Positions 8,835-14,779 of a stretch of DNA of 16,881 nt are shown in pieces. Each line of letters begins with the position of its first letter. Position 1 is the first letter of the stretch. The translations under genes were made by a program, and so were the position numbers. Source of the DNA: Oscillospiraceae bacterium (GTDB taxonomy: Bacteria; Bacillota; Clostridia; Oscillospirales; Ruminococcaceae); assembly GCA_003508605.1 (NCBI GenBank), contig DNUB01000095.1, positions 1 through 16,881 of the forward strand, given 5' to 3'. The notes beneath the pieces are model-generated. The model did no database searches. It saw only the letters and a list, made by a program, of their open reading frames with translations, and was not told where the DNA came from.

Positions 8835-9503
8835 ATGAGTTTTGGTAAAAACCTTCAATTTTTAAGAAGATTAAGAGGGGATATGACCCAGGAAAAGCTG
8901 GCGGAAAAAATGAACGTAAGCCGTCAGACAATTTCCAAGTGGGAATTGGATACCGCCCAGCCCGAGATCGATAAGGCGATAGAGCTGTGCGACTTATTCT
9001 GCTGCAGTTTGGACAATCTTTTCAGAGAGGATATGAACGCTCAAAGCGATGCGTATACCAATCTCCGCATAGAAACAGTTCCTCCCTTCCGTTATATCAA
9101 GCATGCAGTGATAAGCTCCGATCCCGAGGGAGATGCGCTTAACCATATTTTTAACTGTGCCCATGATAACGGAGTGGAAAATCCTAAGGTTATCGGCTGG
9201 GATTTTCCCTGTCTGTCTCAGGAGCAAATCAATATTTATAATATGCACGGCTACGAGGCAGCATGGATCCTTCCCGACGGCGTCAAGCCCGCCGACCGTG
9301 AAATCTATGAGCAGCAGGAGCATAGGTATGCGGCTATTCATATCGAGACACCCTTTGACACACCCTTCACAACTATTCCCAACGCTTATAAAACACTGTT
9401 TGAATTTATTAAGGTCAACGGCTTGGAGCATGAGGGCAAAGGAGTGATTCCCTGCTTTGAAACTGACGGAGACACTATGGACGTTTATATAGCCGTTACC
9501 TAA
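8835..9503 (+). CDS. XRE-family transcriptional regulator with GyrI-like effector-binding domain
   Basis: This 222-residue protein has two parts. Residues 5-62 form an XRE/Cro-type helix-turn-helix (TQEKLAEKMNVSRQTISKWE, about 18-37). From about residue 78 to the end there is a GyrI/AraC_E_bind-like domain (YIKHAVISS, YEAAWILPDGV, YAAIHIETPF, CFETDGDTMDVYIAV), a fold used to sense small hydrophobic or cationic ligands in drug-response regulators. The pairing suggests a ligand-responsive DNA-binding protein, but the target and ligand cannot be read from the sequence. No efflux pump or target gene is adjacent; dpaA is divergent and a methyltransferase convergent. The AAAAGGAG ribosome site and sigma-A promoter imply an independent unit that may repress itself through the palindrome at its start site. 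Confidence 0.85.
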   Translation: MSFGKNLQFLRRLRGDMTQEKLAEKMNVSRQTISKWELDTAQPEIDKAIELCDLFCCSLDNLFREDMNAQSDAYTNLRIETVPPFRYIKHAVISSDPEGDALNHIFNCAHDNGVENPKVIGWDFPCLSQEQINIYNMHGYEAAWILPDGVKPADREIYEQQEHRYAAIHIETPFDTPFTTIPNAYKTLFEFIKVNGLEHEGKGVIPCFETDGDTMDVYIAVT

Positions 9504-9524
9504 AGGGCGGACCTGTAGGCGAAT

Positions 9525-9575
9525 AAAACCGCTGCCCCACACCCCTTAAGTCAGGGTCGTCGGGCAGCGGTTTTT
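9525..9575. terminator. Bidirectional intrinsic terminator
   Basis: AAAACCGCTGCCC (9525-9537) is perfectly complementary to GGGCAGCGGTTTT (9562-9574), a 13-bp stem with a 24-base loop. The loop holds a smaller ACCC/GGGT pairing. A T run follows on the plus strand, and the A run on the left gives a U run on the minus strand. It can therefore end both the XRE gene and the convergent methyltransferase gene. Confidence 0.92.
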
Positions 9576-9630
9576 AGTTAAAGGCTTAATGCTCACACTT
9601 TGTTATGTATTTTCATTTTAGTGGTGCCAT

Positions 9631-10356
9631 CTATTTATACAAGCAGACATTATAAACATAGTCGTTATTCCAATATCCCTTCATATCGGATTCGTAAAAT
9701 ACCACCTTAAGGCCGTGCTTTTTACCGAAGTCTTCAAAAAAGCTTTTGGGATAGAACAGCTTTGGCAGTCCGCTGTATTTTTCATCGTAATTTTCTATGG
9801 TCTTTCTTCTGAAATCAATAAAGTCCTGCTTTTTGTCAAGGTCGTGAACATCAATAAGTACAATGCTGTTTCTGCACTTTTCGTTCATTATCTCCAGAAC
9901 CTTTTGTGCATAATCATAGTCGGCGAAATAGGAAAAAACGCTGTTGGAAAAGCATGCATCATACTTTATTTCGCTGCTTGCATTTACTGCGTCATTACAG
10001 ATAAGCTCCAATACCTTTTCATTGTCGATGGCTTCCTTGGCGAAATCAAGCAGATTTTGCGAATAATCGATACCGCCTACCCTATAATCAAGGAGAGAGA
10101 AAAGATAAAGGTTTCCGCCGCTGCCGCAGCCTATTTCAAAAACGCTTTTGCATGGTTTATAAAGGCACAGCTTCTCTAACAGCTTTTTGTGCTGATCCAT
10201 AAATCCCTCGTAGCTTATACCGTTTTCCACGATGTCAAAGCCGTTAAGCTTTTTCATATAGAGAAACATTTCCTTGGGATCGCTTTTAAGCGCTTCAATA
10301 TCCACACTTTCGTCCTTGCTGCGCTTTGGCCAAATTTCCTTCCATTTGCTGCCCAT
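9631..10356 (-). CDS. Class I SAM-dependent methyltransferase
   Basis: This 241-residue protein has a Rossmann-type SAM-binding core. Motif I is VFEIGCGSGG (72-81); the acidic residue for the ribose is D97 in GGIDYS, and a motif IV-like stretch reads YDACFSNSVFSYF. The N-terminal SKWKEIWPKR resembles the opening of small-molecule or cell-envelope methyltransferases of Firmicutes, but the substrate is unknown. It stands alone, with its own promoter (10569-10597) and a GAGGA ribosome site before the ATG. It ends about 55 bases from the shared bidirectional terminator. Its codons are visibly richer in A/T than those of addAB or the spo genes, which may mean horizontal acquisition. A palindromic repeat element occupies most of its 5' leader. 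Confidence 0.82.
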   Translation of the reverse strand: MGSKWKEIWPKRSKDESVDIEALKSDPKEMFLYMKKLNGFDIVENGISYEGFMDQHKKLLEKLCLYKPCKSVFEIGCGSGGNLYLFSLLDYRVGGIDYSQNLLDFAKEAIDNEKVLELICNDAVNASSEIKYDACFSNSVFSYFADYDYAQKVLEIMNEKCRNSIVLIDVHDLDKKQDFIDFRRKTIENYDEKYSGLPKLFYPKSFFEDFGKKHGLKVVFYESDMKGYWNNDYVYNVCLYK

Positions 10357-10391
10357 AATTTTTCCTCACATTTAAAAGTTAAATTTATTTT

Positions 10392-10550
10392 TAGAGCGTG
10401 TTCACATAAAACCAATATGCAGATTTTCGAGCATAATTTTGTTGTAGATGGGACAAATTTTTGCAGGAATACTTGTGTATTTAAAAAAACGAAATATACG
10501 TTAAAATTTACTGTAAAGATGTATGTCGGGCTTTGTGTGAACATGCTCTA
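10392..10550. repeat. MITE-like imperfect palindrome, copy A (159 bp)
   Basis: The ends read TAGAGCGTGTTCACA (10392-10406) and TGTGAACATGCTCTA (10536-10550), inverted repeats with one mismatch. The pairing continues imperfectly for about 50 bases into each arm. TA at each end could be a target duplication, as for IS630/Tc1-mariner-type MITEs. Its left arm contains GCAGATTTTCGAGC (10419-10432), nearly the same as the left arm of copy B at 14616-14779. No open reading frame of interest is inside. The rest of this intergenic stretch (10357-10670) holds the methyltransferase promoter and an A/T-only hairpin after the kinase gene. Confidence 0.72.
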
Positions 10551-10568
10551 ATTCTTTTGTATAGTAAC

Positions 10569-10597
10569 AATATAACATATAATTTATATTTTGGCAA
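10569..10597 (-). promoter_or_regulatory. Sigma-A promoter of the methyltransferase gene
   Basis: On the minus strand: TTGCCA (10597-10592), a 17-base spacer and TATATT (10574-10569), five of six matches in each hexamer. The predicted start near 10562 is upstream of repeat copy A, so the transcript would run through the whole 159-bp element before the methyltransferase start codon. Confidence 0.65.
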
Positions 10598-10670
10598 TAG
10601 TTGATCCATATCAAATCAATACTTGCCGTTTATTTAAAATATCGCCGCTGATAATATTTTCTTCCGCATA

Positions 10671-11777
10671 TCACCCTAAGCGGCCGTCAAAAAGTCTTAC
10701 GGTAAATCTTATCCTTTCCCCTTCGCTTTCCGCAAAAATCTCCCCCTTATGCAGCTTGACAATCTCCTTGGCAATAGCCAGCCCCAGTCCCGAGCCTCCC
10801 GTTTCGCTGTTTCTGGAGCTGTCAAGGCGGTAAAACTGCTCGAAAACACGATCCAGCTTTTCCCTCGGTATATTCGTTCCCCTGTTTTCCACAGCGATCG
10901 TTATCACGCCCTCATTCCGCTGTAATTTCAGTTCTATGGGGGTATTTTCACAGCTGTAAATTATGCCGTTTCTGATAAGATTGTCAAAAACTCTTTCCAG
11001 CTTGTCGGGATCGCATAAAAGCCATATATCCTTTGGTATCTCGGTTTTCCAGACAAGCCCCTTTTGCGCTAAAACGGGCGTAAACTCGTCGCATATCTGT
11101 TCAAGCATTCTGCTTAAATTTATCCTTTTCAGCTCCAAGGTGATATTTGTAAGATTAAACCTTGTGATCTCAAAAAATTCGTTAATAAGCTCCTCCAGCC
11201 TTAACGCCTTGTCAAGGGCAATTCCCGTGTATTTGGCTTTAAGCTTCGGGCTTAGCTTAGGCTCGTCCCTCAACAGCGTAAGGTATCCCACCACCGACGT
11301 AAGGGGAGTTTTAAGATCATGAGCCAGGTACATTATCAAATCGTTTTTTCGCTTTTCCGCTTCCTTTGCCAGCTCTCCGTTTCTCAGTGCTTTTTCTCTC
11401 GAAAGATTCAGCTCCTGCTCGATTTCAAACAGGGTGCTTCTTAAGGAAATTTCCTGCTCGTCGGGCGAGGTAAGCCGCTTTGCCGCCGCCACAATCTCGT
11501 CGATGTACTTTAAAAGCCGTATTATAAAAATATTGGTTATGACCGTTCCGCCGATAATAATTATGACGCAGCTTATTGTAATAATATTATCCTCGATAAA
11601 TTTCAGCCTTTCATATACTATATCGTGTTCATACCATATTCTGCTTGCGCATACCCGGCGGCATATGAGAACGCCTGCAGTCAGAACGGCTATAAAGGCT
11701 GCCATTGCGATAAAGTATTGCAGAATGATACGCCTTGTAATATGACTGCGGCGGTATTTTATCCTTTCACTGATCAA
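10671..11777 (-). CDS. VanS-like membrane sensor histidine kinase (response regulator lost)
   Basis: This 368-residue two-component kinase has transmembrane segments at about 17-39 and 64-88, enclosing a short outside loop of about 25 residues. A HAMP-like linker follows, then the dimerisation box MYLAHDLKTPLT with phospho-acceptor H153 and ATPase boxes DNLIRN (N270), ENRGTNIP, FEQFYRLD and GGSGLGL (327-333). LAHDLKTPLTSVVGYLTLL and the FFEITRFNL region closely resemble VanS-type kinases of vancomycin-resistance regulons, but no vanHAX-like genes are in the window, so the signal is unknown. The start is TTG (11777), two bases after the stop of a 15-codon regulator relic with CAGGGG upstream, so translation may be coupled. 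Its cognate regulator is deleted, so it is an orphan or signals to another regulator. Confidence 0.88.
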   Translation of the reverse strand: MISERIKYRRSHITRRIILQYFIAMAAFIAVLTAGVLICRRVCASRIWYEHDIVYERLKFIEDNIITISCVIIIIGGTVITNIFIIRLLKYIDEIVAAAKRLTSPDEQEISLRSTLFEIEQELNLSREKALRNGELAKEAEKRKNDLIMYLAHDLKTPLTSVVGYLTLLRDEPKLSPKLKAKYTGIALDKALRLEELINEFFEITRFNLTNITLELKRINLSRMLEQICDEFTPVLAQKGLVWKTEIPKDIWLLCDPDKLERVFDNLIRNGIIYSCENTPIELKLQRNEGVITIAVENRGTNIPREKLDRVFEQFYRLDSSRNSETGGSGLGLAIAKEIVKLHKGEIFAESEGERIRFTVRLFDGRLG

Positions 11778-11827
11778 TTTTATACCCCTGCGGGTTCGTC
11801 ATCCGTTATAAGTATTCGTTCGGACAT
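11767..11827 (-). pseudogene. Relic of an OmpR/VanR-type response regulator gene (internal deletion)
   Basis: On the minus strand, AAAAGGA is followed by ATG at 11827 and codons for MSERILITDDEPAGV, then TAA (11782-11780). This is the first strand and acidic pocket (DDE) of a receiver domain. Shifting one base near the end gives GYKIDQ and TGA (11769-11767), the usual C-terminal end of OmpR-family winged-helix domains, overlapping the kinase start as in intact vanRS pairs. About 200 codons between the two ends are missing. The piece sits exactly where the regulator should be, directly upstream of the kinase and downstream of a good promoter. It now could act only as a short leader ORF feeding ribosomes to the kinase start. 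An assembly deletion is an alternative. Confidence 0.78.
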
Positions 11828-11860
11828 AGCTTTATTTCCTTTTAGTATGTTTTCTTATCA

Positions 11861-11886
11861 TTCAATGAGGCACTGTCCTCATTGAA
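11861..11886. promoter_or_regulatory. Perfect 10-bp inverted repeat at the kinase operon start site
   Basis: TTCAATGAGG (11861-11870), CACTGT, then CCTCATTGAA (11877-11886) form a perfect dyad. It begins two bases downstream of the -10 box of the minus-strand promoter and covers the predicted transcription start. It lacks a U run, so it is more likely an operator or a 5' mRNA hairpin than a terminator. Confidence 0.6.
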
Positions 11887-11887
11887 A

Positions 11888-11916
11888 AGTATACCATATA
11901 TCCTTTCTTTCATCAA
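11888..11916 (-). promoter_or_regulatory. Sigma-A promoter of the (relic regulator)-kinase transcript
   Basis: Minus strand: TTGATG (11916-11911), a 17-base spacer and TATACT (11893-11888). Good hexamers and ideal spacing place the start near 11881, inside the inverted repeat. It drives the regulator relic and the VanS-like kinase, so the operon promoter survived the deletion. Confidence 0.7.
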
Positions 11917-12025
11917 CTGCCGAAATTCTTACAATTTTATTACTTTGTTTGTCTTTCAACGCTCTTCATAATTTTCAATGAAAAACAGACGATAATTTGC
12001 GGTAATAGGAACGATAAAACAAAAA

Positions 12026-12053
12026 GTATATTTTTTCAAAATCTGTTAAAACT
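12026..12053 (+). promoter_or_regulatory. Possible sigma-F-type promoter of the M23 gene
   Basis: GTATA (12026-12030) fits the sigma-F -35 (GYWTA). After 14 bases, GTTAAAACT (12045-12053) fits the -10 GGNNANANT at all specified positions but the second G. The site would give a 30-40 base leader. Spacing is at the short limit and the region is A/T-rich, so a chance match is quite possible. Confidence 0.3.
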
Positions 12054-12091
12054 ATCCATAAAGAAAAAATCCGCAATTACAGAAAGGACTT

Positions 12092-12817
12092 ATGGATATG
12101 AAAAAACAAGGTTTTGCAAAGATAAGAGATTTTATGAAGGGAAAGGGCTTTATTGCGGCTCTTGTGTTAAGCGTTGCGGCGGTGGGGTTTTCCACCTATT
12201 ATGCCTATGACAGCATTATGAGCAGCTTTGAGGAGGGAGCGGGAAGTGAAAATTTGTTTGTTGACGTCGACAAGGGTCAGCCGGGGATTCCGAAAAATAC
12301 TTCGGCGCCCGTTACCGCTCCCGAGAAAACCGAGGCCGCTGCGGAAACAACATTGGCGGAAACCGAGCCTGCCGCAACGGCGGCAAATAATTTCTTTGCT
12401 TCCAAGTCACCAAGAGCTCTGCCCGTTGAAGGCGAAATCATCAACCCTTACAGCGACGGAGAGCTTGTTAAGTCGGAAACGCTGAACCTGTGGCAGACTC
12501 ATGACGGAATAGATATTGCCGCAGAAGCGGGAACGGAAATCAGAGCGGCGGGAGAAGGAACGGTTCTGAATATATGGGAGGACGGACTTTGGGGCATTTG
12601 CCTTTCCATCGATCACGGCGACGGTTATGTAAGCGGTTATTTAGGCGTTGACAAAAGCGTTTCCGTTTCCATCGGGCAGGAGGTAGCCTGCGGAGATATT
12701 ATAGCAAGGGTGGGAAATACCGCCGAATGCGAATGTGCCCTGCCCTCTCATCTGCACTTTGAGGTTAAAAAAGACGGGGAGTTCGTCAGTCCCCTTAGCT
12801 TTACCGAAAACAATTAA
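12092..12817 (+). CDS. Membrane-anchored M23/LytM peptidase-like protein, SpoIIQ candidate
   Basis: This 241-residue protein has a short basic cytoplasmic tail, one transmembrane helix (about 19-38), an Ala/Thr/Glu/Pro-rich linker (about 65-110) and a C-terminal LytM domain. All zinc ligands of an active M23 enzyme are visible: H137 and D141 in HDGIDI, and H220/H222 in SHLHFEV. This topology matches SpoIIQ, the forespore half of the SpoIIQ-SpoIIIAH channel in engulfing sporangia. Clostridial SpoIIQ keeps the zinc site, unlike B. subtilis. The position directly before spoIIAA-spoIIAB-sigF supports a sporulation role but does not prove it; a vegetative cell-wall hydrolase is the alternative. 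AAGGA is only three bases from the first ATG but nine from the ATG at 12098, so the true start may be 12098. A terminator separates it from spoIIAA. Confidence 0.8.
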   Translation: MDMKKQGFAKIRDFMKGKGFIAALVLSVAAVGFSTYYAYDSIMSSFEEGAGSENLFVDVDKGQPGIPKNTSAPVTAPEKTEAAAETTLAETEPAATAANNFFASKSPRALPVEGEIINPYSDGELVKSETLNLWQTHDGIDIAAEAGTEIRAAGEGTVLNIWEDGLWGICLSIDHGDGYVSGYLGVDKSVSVSIGQEVACGDIIARVGNTAECECALPSHLHFEVKKDGEFVSPLSFTENN

Positions 12818-12886
12818 GACAAGGGGCGGATCATTTTTTAATCGACCGCCGCCCAAAGCCGTAAATCACAAACAAATCACAGGGAG

Positions 12887-12907
12887 CTTTCTCTCTTTCT
12901 CTCTTTC
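12887..12907 (+). repeat. Short tandem pyrimidine tract
   Basis: A 21-base pure pyrimidine run made of about two and a half copies of TTTCTCTC, between the M23 stop and its terminator. It is a possible slippage site, but it lies outside any gene. Confidence 0.5.
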
Positions 12908-12919
12908 GACACCTTTTTT

Positions 12920-12960
12920 AAATCAATCCTGTTACTATAAGGTAACAGGATTGATTTTTT
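12920..12960 (+). terminator. Intrinsic terminator between the M23 gene and spoIIAA
   Basis: AAATCAATCCTGTTAC (12920-12935) pairs perfectly with GTAACAGGATTGATTT (12942-12957), a 16-bp stem with a 6-base loop, followed by T residues to 12960. It should end M23 transcripts. The next 16 bases form a smaller hairpin (AAGGGG/CCCCTT, 12961-12976), leaving little room for a spoIIA promoter. Confidence 0.9.
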
Positions 12961-12996
12961 AAGGGGGCTGCCCCTTGTTAAACGGGAGAATAATTT

Positions 12997-13314
12997 ATGA
13001 CAGTGGAGATTTTAACGGGAGAAAACTATATAACGGCCGTTCTGAAGGGAGAGCTTGATCACTGCACCGCTGCAGGCGCAAGGGAAATTATAGACGCCAG
13101 GCTGGAAAAATATACTCCGAGGCTGTGTATACTGGATTTTTCGGGGGTGAGCTTTATGGACAGCAGCGGTATAGGACTTATTTTAGGCAGACAGCGTGTC
13201 GCCTCTGTTTTCGGCGGAAGCGTAAGGGTTAAAAATCCCTCCCGCTATGCGGAAAAAATCATAAAATTAGCCGGGCTTGAAAAAATGATACTGCCCGAAA
13301 ACTGCAAGGTATAG
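12997..13314 (+). CDS. spoIIAA: Anti-sigma F factor antagonist (SpoIIAA)
   Basis: A 105-residue single STAS domain. In the forespore the unphosphorylated form displaces SpoIIAB from sigma-F, and SpoIIE phosphatase reactivates it. The diagnostic stretch is LDFSGVSFMDSSGIGLILGR (46-65); S57 corresponds to the serine phosphorylated by SpoIIAB. The family length is about 117, so this is slightly short but complete. GGGAG lies eight bases upstream of the ATG. It is the first gene of the canonical spoIIA operon with spoIIAB 36 bases downstream, which makes the assignment secure against other anti-anti-sigma factors such as RsbV. Confidence 0.95.
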   Translation: MTVEILTGENYITAVLKGELDHCTAAGAREIIDARLEKYTPRLCILDFSGVSFMDSSGIGLILGRQRVASVFGGSVRVKNPSRYAEKIIKLAGLEKMILPENCKV

Positions 13315-13350
13315 GTTTTTGCGGCAAAAATCTGTTGAAAAGGAGAAAAA

Positions 13351-13791
13351 ATGAAAACCGTAAATTATATGAAAATCACCTTCCCCGCCATGGCAAAAAA
13401 CGAATCGCTGGCAAGAAGCTGCGTAGCCGCCTTTGCGGCAGGGGCGGATCCCACCGTGGAGGAGCTTACCGACATACGAAGCGCAGTTTGCGAGGCGGTG
13501 ACCAACGCCATCGTACACGGCTACCGCAGCGTTGCGGGAGATATAACGCTTACCCTTAAAATGACCGAGGATAACTGTCTTTACATAAAAGTATCCGACA
13601 AGGGCTGCGGCATAGAGGACGTTAAAAAGGCGATGCAGCCGCTGTATACAACCGCTCCAGAGGAGGAAAGGGCGGGTCTGGGCTTTGCGGTTATGGAGGC
13701 GTTTACCGACAGCTTAAGGGTAACAAGCCGCCCGGGGAAAGGAACTGCCGTAATTATGAAGAAAAAGCTTACCGACAAATTTGAATCTTAA
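13351..13791 (+). CDS. spoIIAB: Anti-sigma F factor / serine kinase (SpoIIAB)
   Basis: A 146-residue GHKL-type ATPase that binds and inhibits sigma-F and phosphorylates SpoIIAA. The ATP-binding boxes are all present: N box EAVTNAIVHGY (E48, N52), G1 box DKGCGIED (D83, G85, G87) and G2 box ERAGLGFAVM (G109, G111). The length matches B. subtilis SpoIIAB (146). AAAAGGAG stands at a good distance from the ATG. Its stop overlaps or nearly touches the sigF start, typical of translational coupling that keeps anti-sigma and sigma in balance. Confidence 0.96.
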   Translation: MKTVNYMKITFPAMAKNESLARSCVAAFAAGADPTVEELTDIRSAVCEAVTNAIVHGYRSVAGDITLTLKMTEDNCLYIKVSDKGCGIEDVKKAMQPLYTTAPEEERAGLGFAVMEAFTDSLRVTSRPGKGTAVIMKKKLTDKFES

Positions 13792-13798
13792 TGCCGTT

Positions 13799-14449
13799 AT
13801 GAATAAAACCGACAATAAGTTTATACAGGATAATTTAGGTTTGGTGCATTCCCTTGCGGCAAGGTTCAGGGGCAGGGGGATAGAATATGAGGAGCTGTAT
13901 GCCGCCGGCTGCGAGGGGCTTGTAAAAGCCGCAAAGGGCTTTGACGAAGCAAGGGGGCTGCAGTTTTCCACCTATGCGGTACCCGTTATATTAGGCGAGA
14001 TAAAAAGACTTTTCCGCGACGGCGGCGCCGTTAAGGTAAGCCGCGGTTTAAAGGAGCTTTCCCTTAAAGCGGCAAGAGTACAGGAGGAAATAAGGAAGGA
14101 GGGGAGAGAACCCAGGCTTTCCGAAATCGCTTCCGCTCTTAATATATCGGTGGAGCAGGCAGGGGAAGCGGTTTGCGCCTCGCTTCCGCCCCTATCCCTT
14201 ACGGCGCAGAGCGAGGACGAAAGGGAGCTTGAAATTCCCGTACCTCCGGAGCAGTCAAAGCTTACGGATAAAATTGCCTTGAATCAGTGTCTTTCTCTTT
14301 TAACCGAGGAGGAACGGAGTATTATTACATTAAGATATTGGAAGAACAGAACACAGCGCGAAACGGGTCTTATTTTAGGGTTGTCTCAGGTACAGGTGTC
14401 AAGAAAGGAGAAAAAGGCACTTGCAAGGCTTAGGGAGATGCTTCTGTAA
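13799..14449 (+). CDS. sigF: Forespore RNA polymerase sigma factor sigma-F
   Basis: This sigma-70-family factor directs the first forespore-specific transcription. Region 2 is clear (LYAAGCEGLVKAAKGFD and FSTYAVPVILGEIKRLFRD), followed by VKVSRGLKEL, a region 3 helix-turn-helix and region 4.2 TQRETGLILGLSQVQVSRKE (about 185-204). VKVSR and SQVQVSR are typical of sigma-F/sigma-G. The spoIIAA-spoIIAB context marks it as sigma-F. It has 216 residues against about 255 in Bacillus; the short part is the N-terminus. The ATG at 13799 lies eight bases after the spoIIAB stop with no visible Shine-Dalgarno. A TTG at 13781, overlapping the spoIIAB end, would add six residues. Either start implies translational coupling. 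A strong terminator follows. Confidence 0.94.
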   Translation: MNKTDNKFIQDNLGLVHSLAARFRGRGIEYEELYAAGCEGLVKAAKGFDEARGLQFSTYAVPVILGEIKRLFRDGGAVKVSRGLKELSLKAARVQEEIRKEGREPRLSEIASALNISVEQAGEAVCASLPPLSLTAQSEDERELEIPVPPEQSKLTDKIALNQCLSLLTEEERSIITLRYWKNRTQRETGLILGLSQVQVSRKEKKALARLREMLL

Positions 14450-14479
14450 ATTGCGGCAATAAAGACCGGAACGCAGAAT

Positions 14480-14535
14480 AAGCTTTCGTTAAAGCACGGA
14501 TTGTTTAAGCAGTGCTTTAACGAAAGCTTTTCTTA
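14480..14535 (+). terminator. Intrinsic terminator of the spoIIA operon
   Basis: AAGCTTTCGTTAAAGCAC (14480-14497) is perfectly complementary to GTGCTTTAACGAAAGCTT (14512-14529), an 18-bp stem with a 14-base loop. The tail TTTCTTATATTT is U-rich but interrupted. It begins about 30 bases after the sigF stop. Confidence 0.88.
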
Positions 14536-14548
14536 TATTTACTGTACG

Positions 14549-14577
14549 TTGATTTTAACAGCGACATATGGTATACT
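14549..14577 (+). promoter_or_regulatory. Sigma-A promoter of the ogt gene
   Basis: TTGATT (14549-14554), a 17-base spacer and TATACT (14572-14577). It lies just after the spoIIA terminator and predicts a start near 14584, about 250 bases before the ogt start codon. The intervening leader is mostly repeat copy B. Confidence 0.65.
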
Positions 14578-14615
14578 TTATATCGGTCCCTTTAAAAAGA
14601 AATTGTATTAAAGCT

Positions 14616-14779
14616 TAGGGCTTGTTTGAAAATAAAGGGAATGCCGGATTTTCGAGCCAAAATGGTTAGATTCAAGGAAAAAAACGCGGTCAAACCGACG
14701 TTTGACGAGGCTTTCTGACGCAGAAGACGACCGTTTTGGTTCGAAAAGACGGTGTTCACGATTTTTCAAACAAGCCCTA
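14616..14779. repeat. MITE-like imperfect palindrome, copy B (164 bp)
   Basis: The ends are TAGGGCTTGTTTGAAAA (14616-14632) and its near-perfect complement, TTTTTCAAACAAGCCCTA (14762-14779), again bounded by TA. The arms pair almost throughout: GATTTTCGAGCCAAAATGG on the left against CCGTTTTGGTTCGAAAAGAC on the right. Two small hairpins sit in the centre: GTCAAAC-cgac-GTTTGAC and TTCTG-ACG-CAGAA. It shares GATTTTCGAGC and the TAGRGC ends with copy A. It contains no gene and lies between the promoter and start of ogt. Confidence 0.78.

Noticed and set aside
10640..10668. Hairpin AAAATAT/ATATTTT after the kinase gene as a terminator
   Set aside because: The stem is only A/T pairs with a long loop and no clean U run, too weak to call.
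10671..11777. A functional vancomycin-resistance locus
   Set aside because: Only a VanS-like kinase is present. There are no vanH, ligase or vanX genes, and the regulator is deleted, so no resistance can be claimed.
12900..12996. Sigma-H promoter for spoIIA (GGAGAATAA near 12984 as -10)
   Set aside because: The match overlaps the ribosome site and would leave no leader before the start codon; no paired -35 is present.
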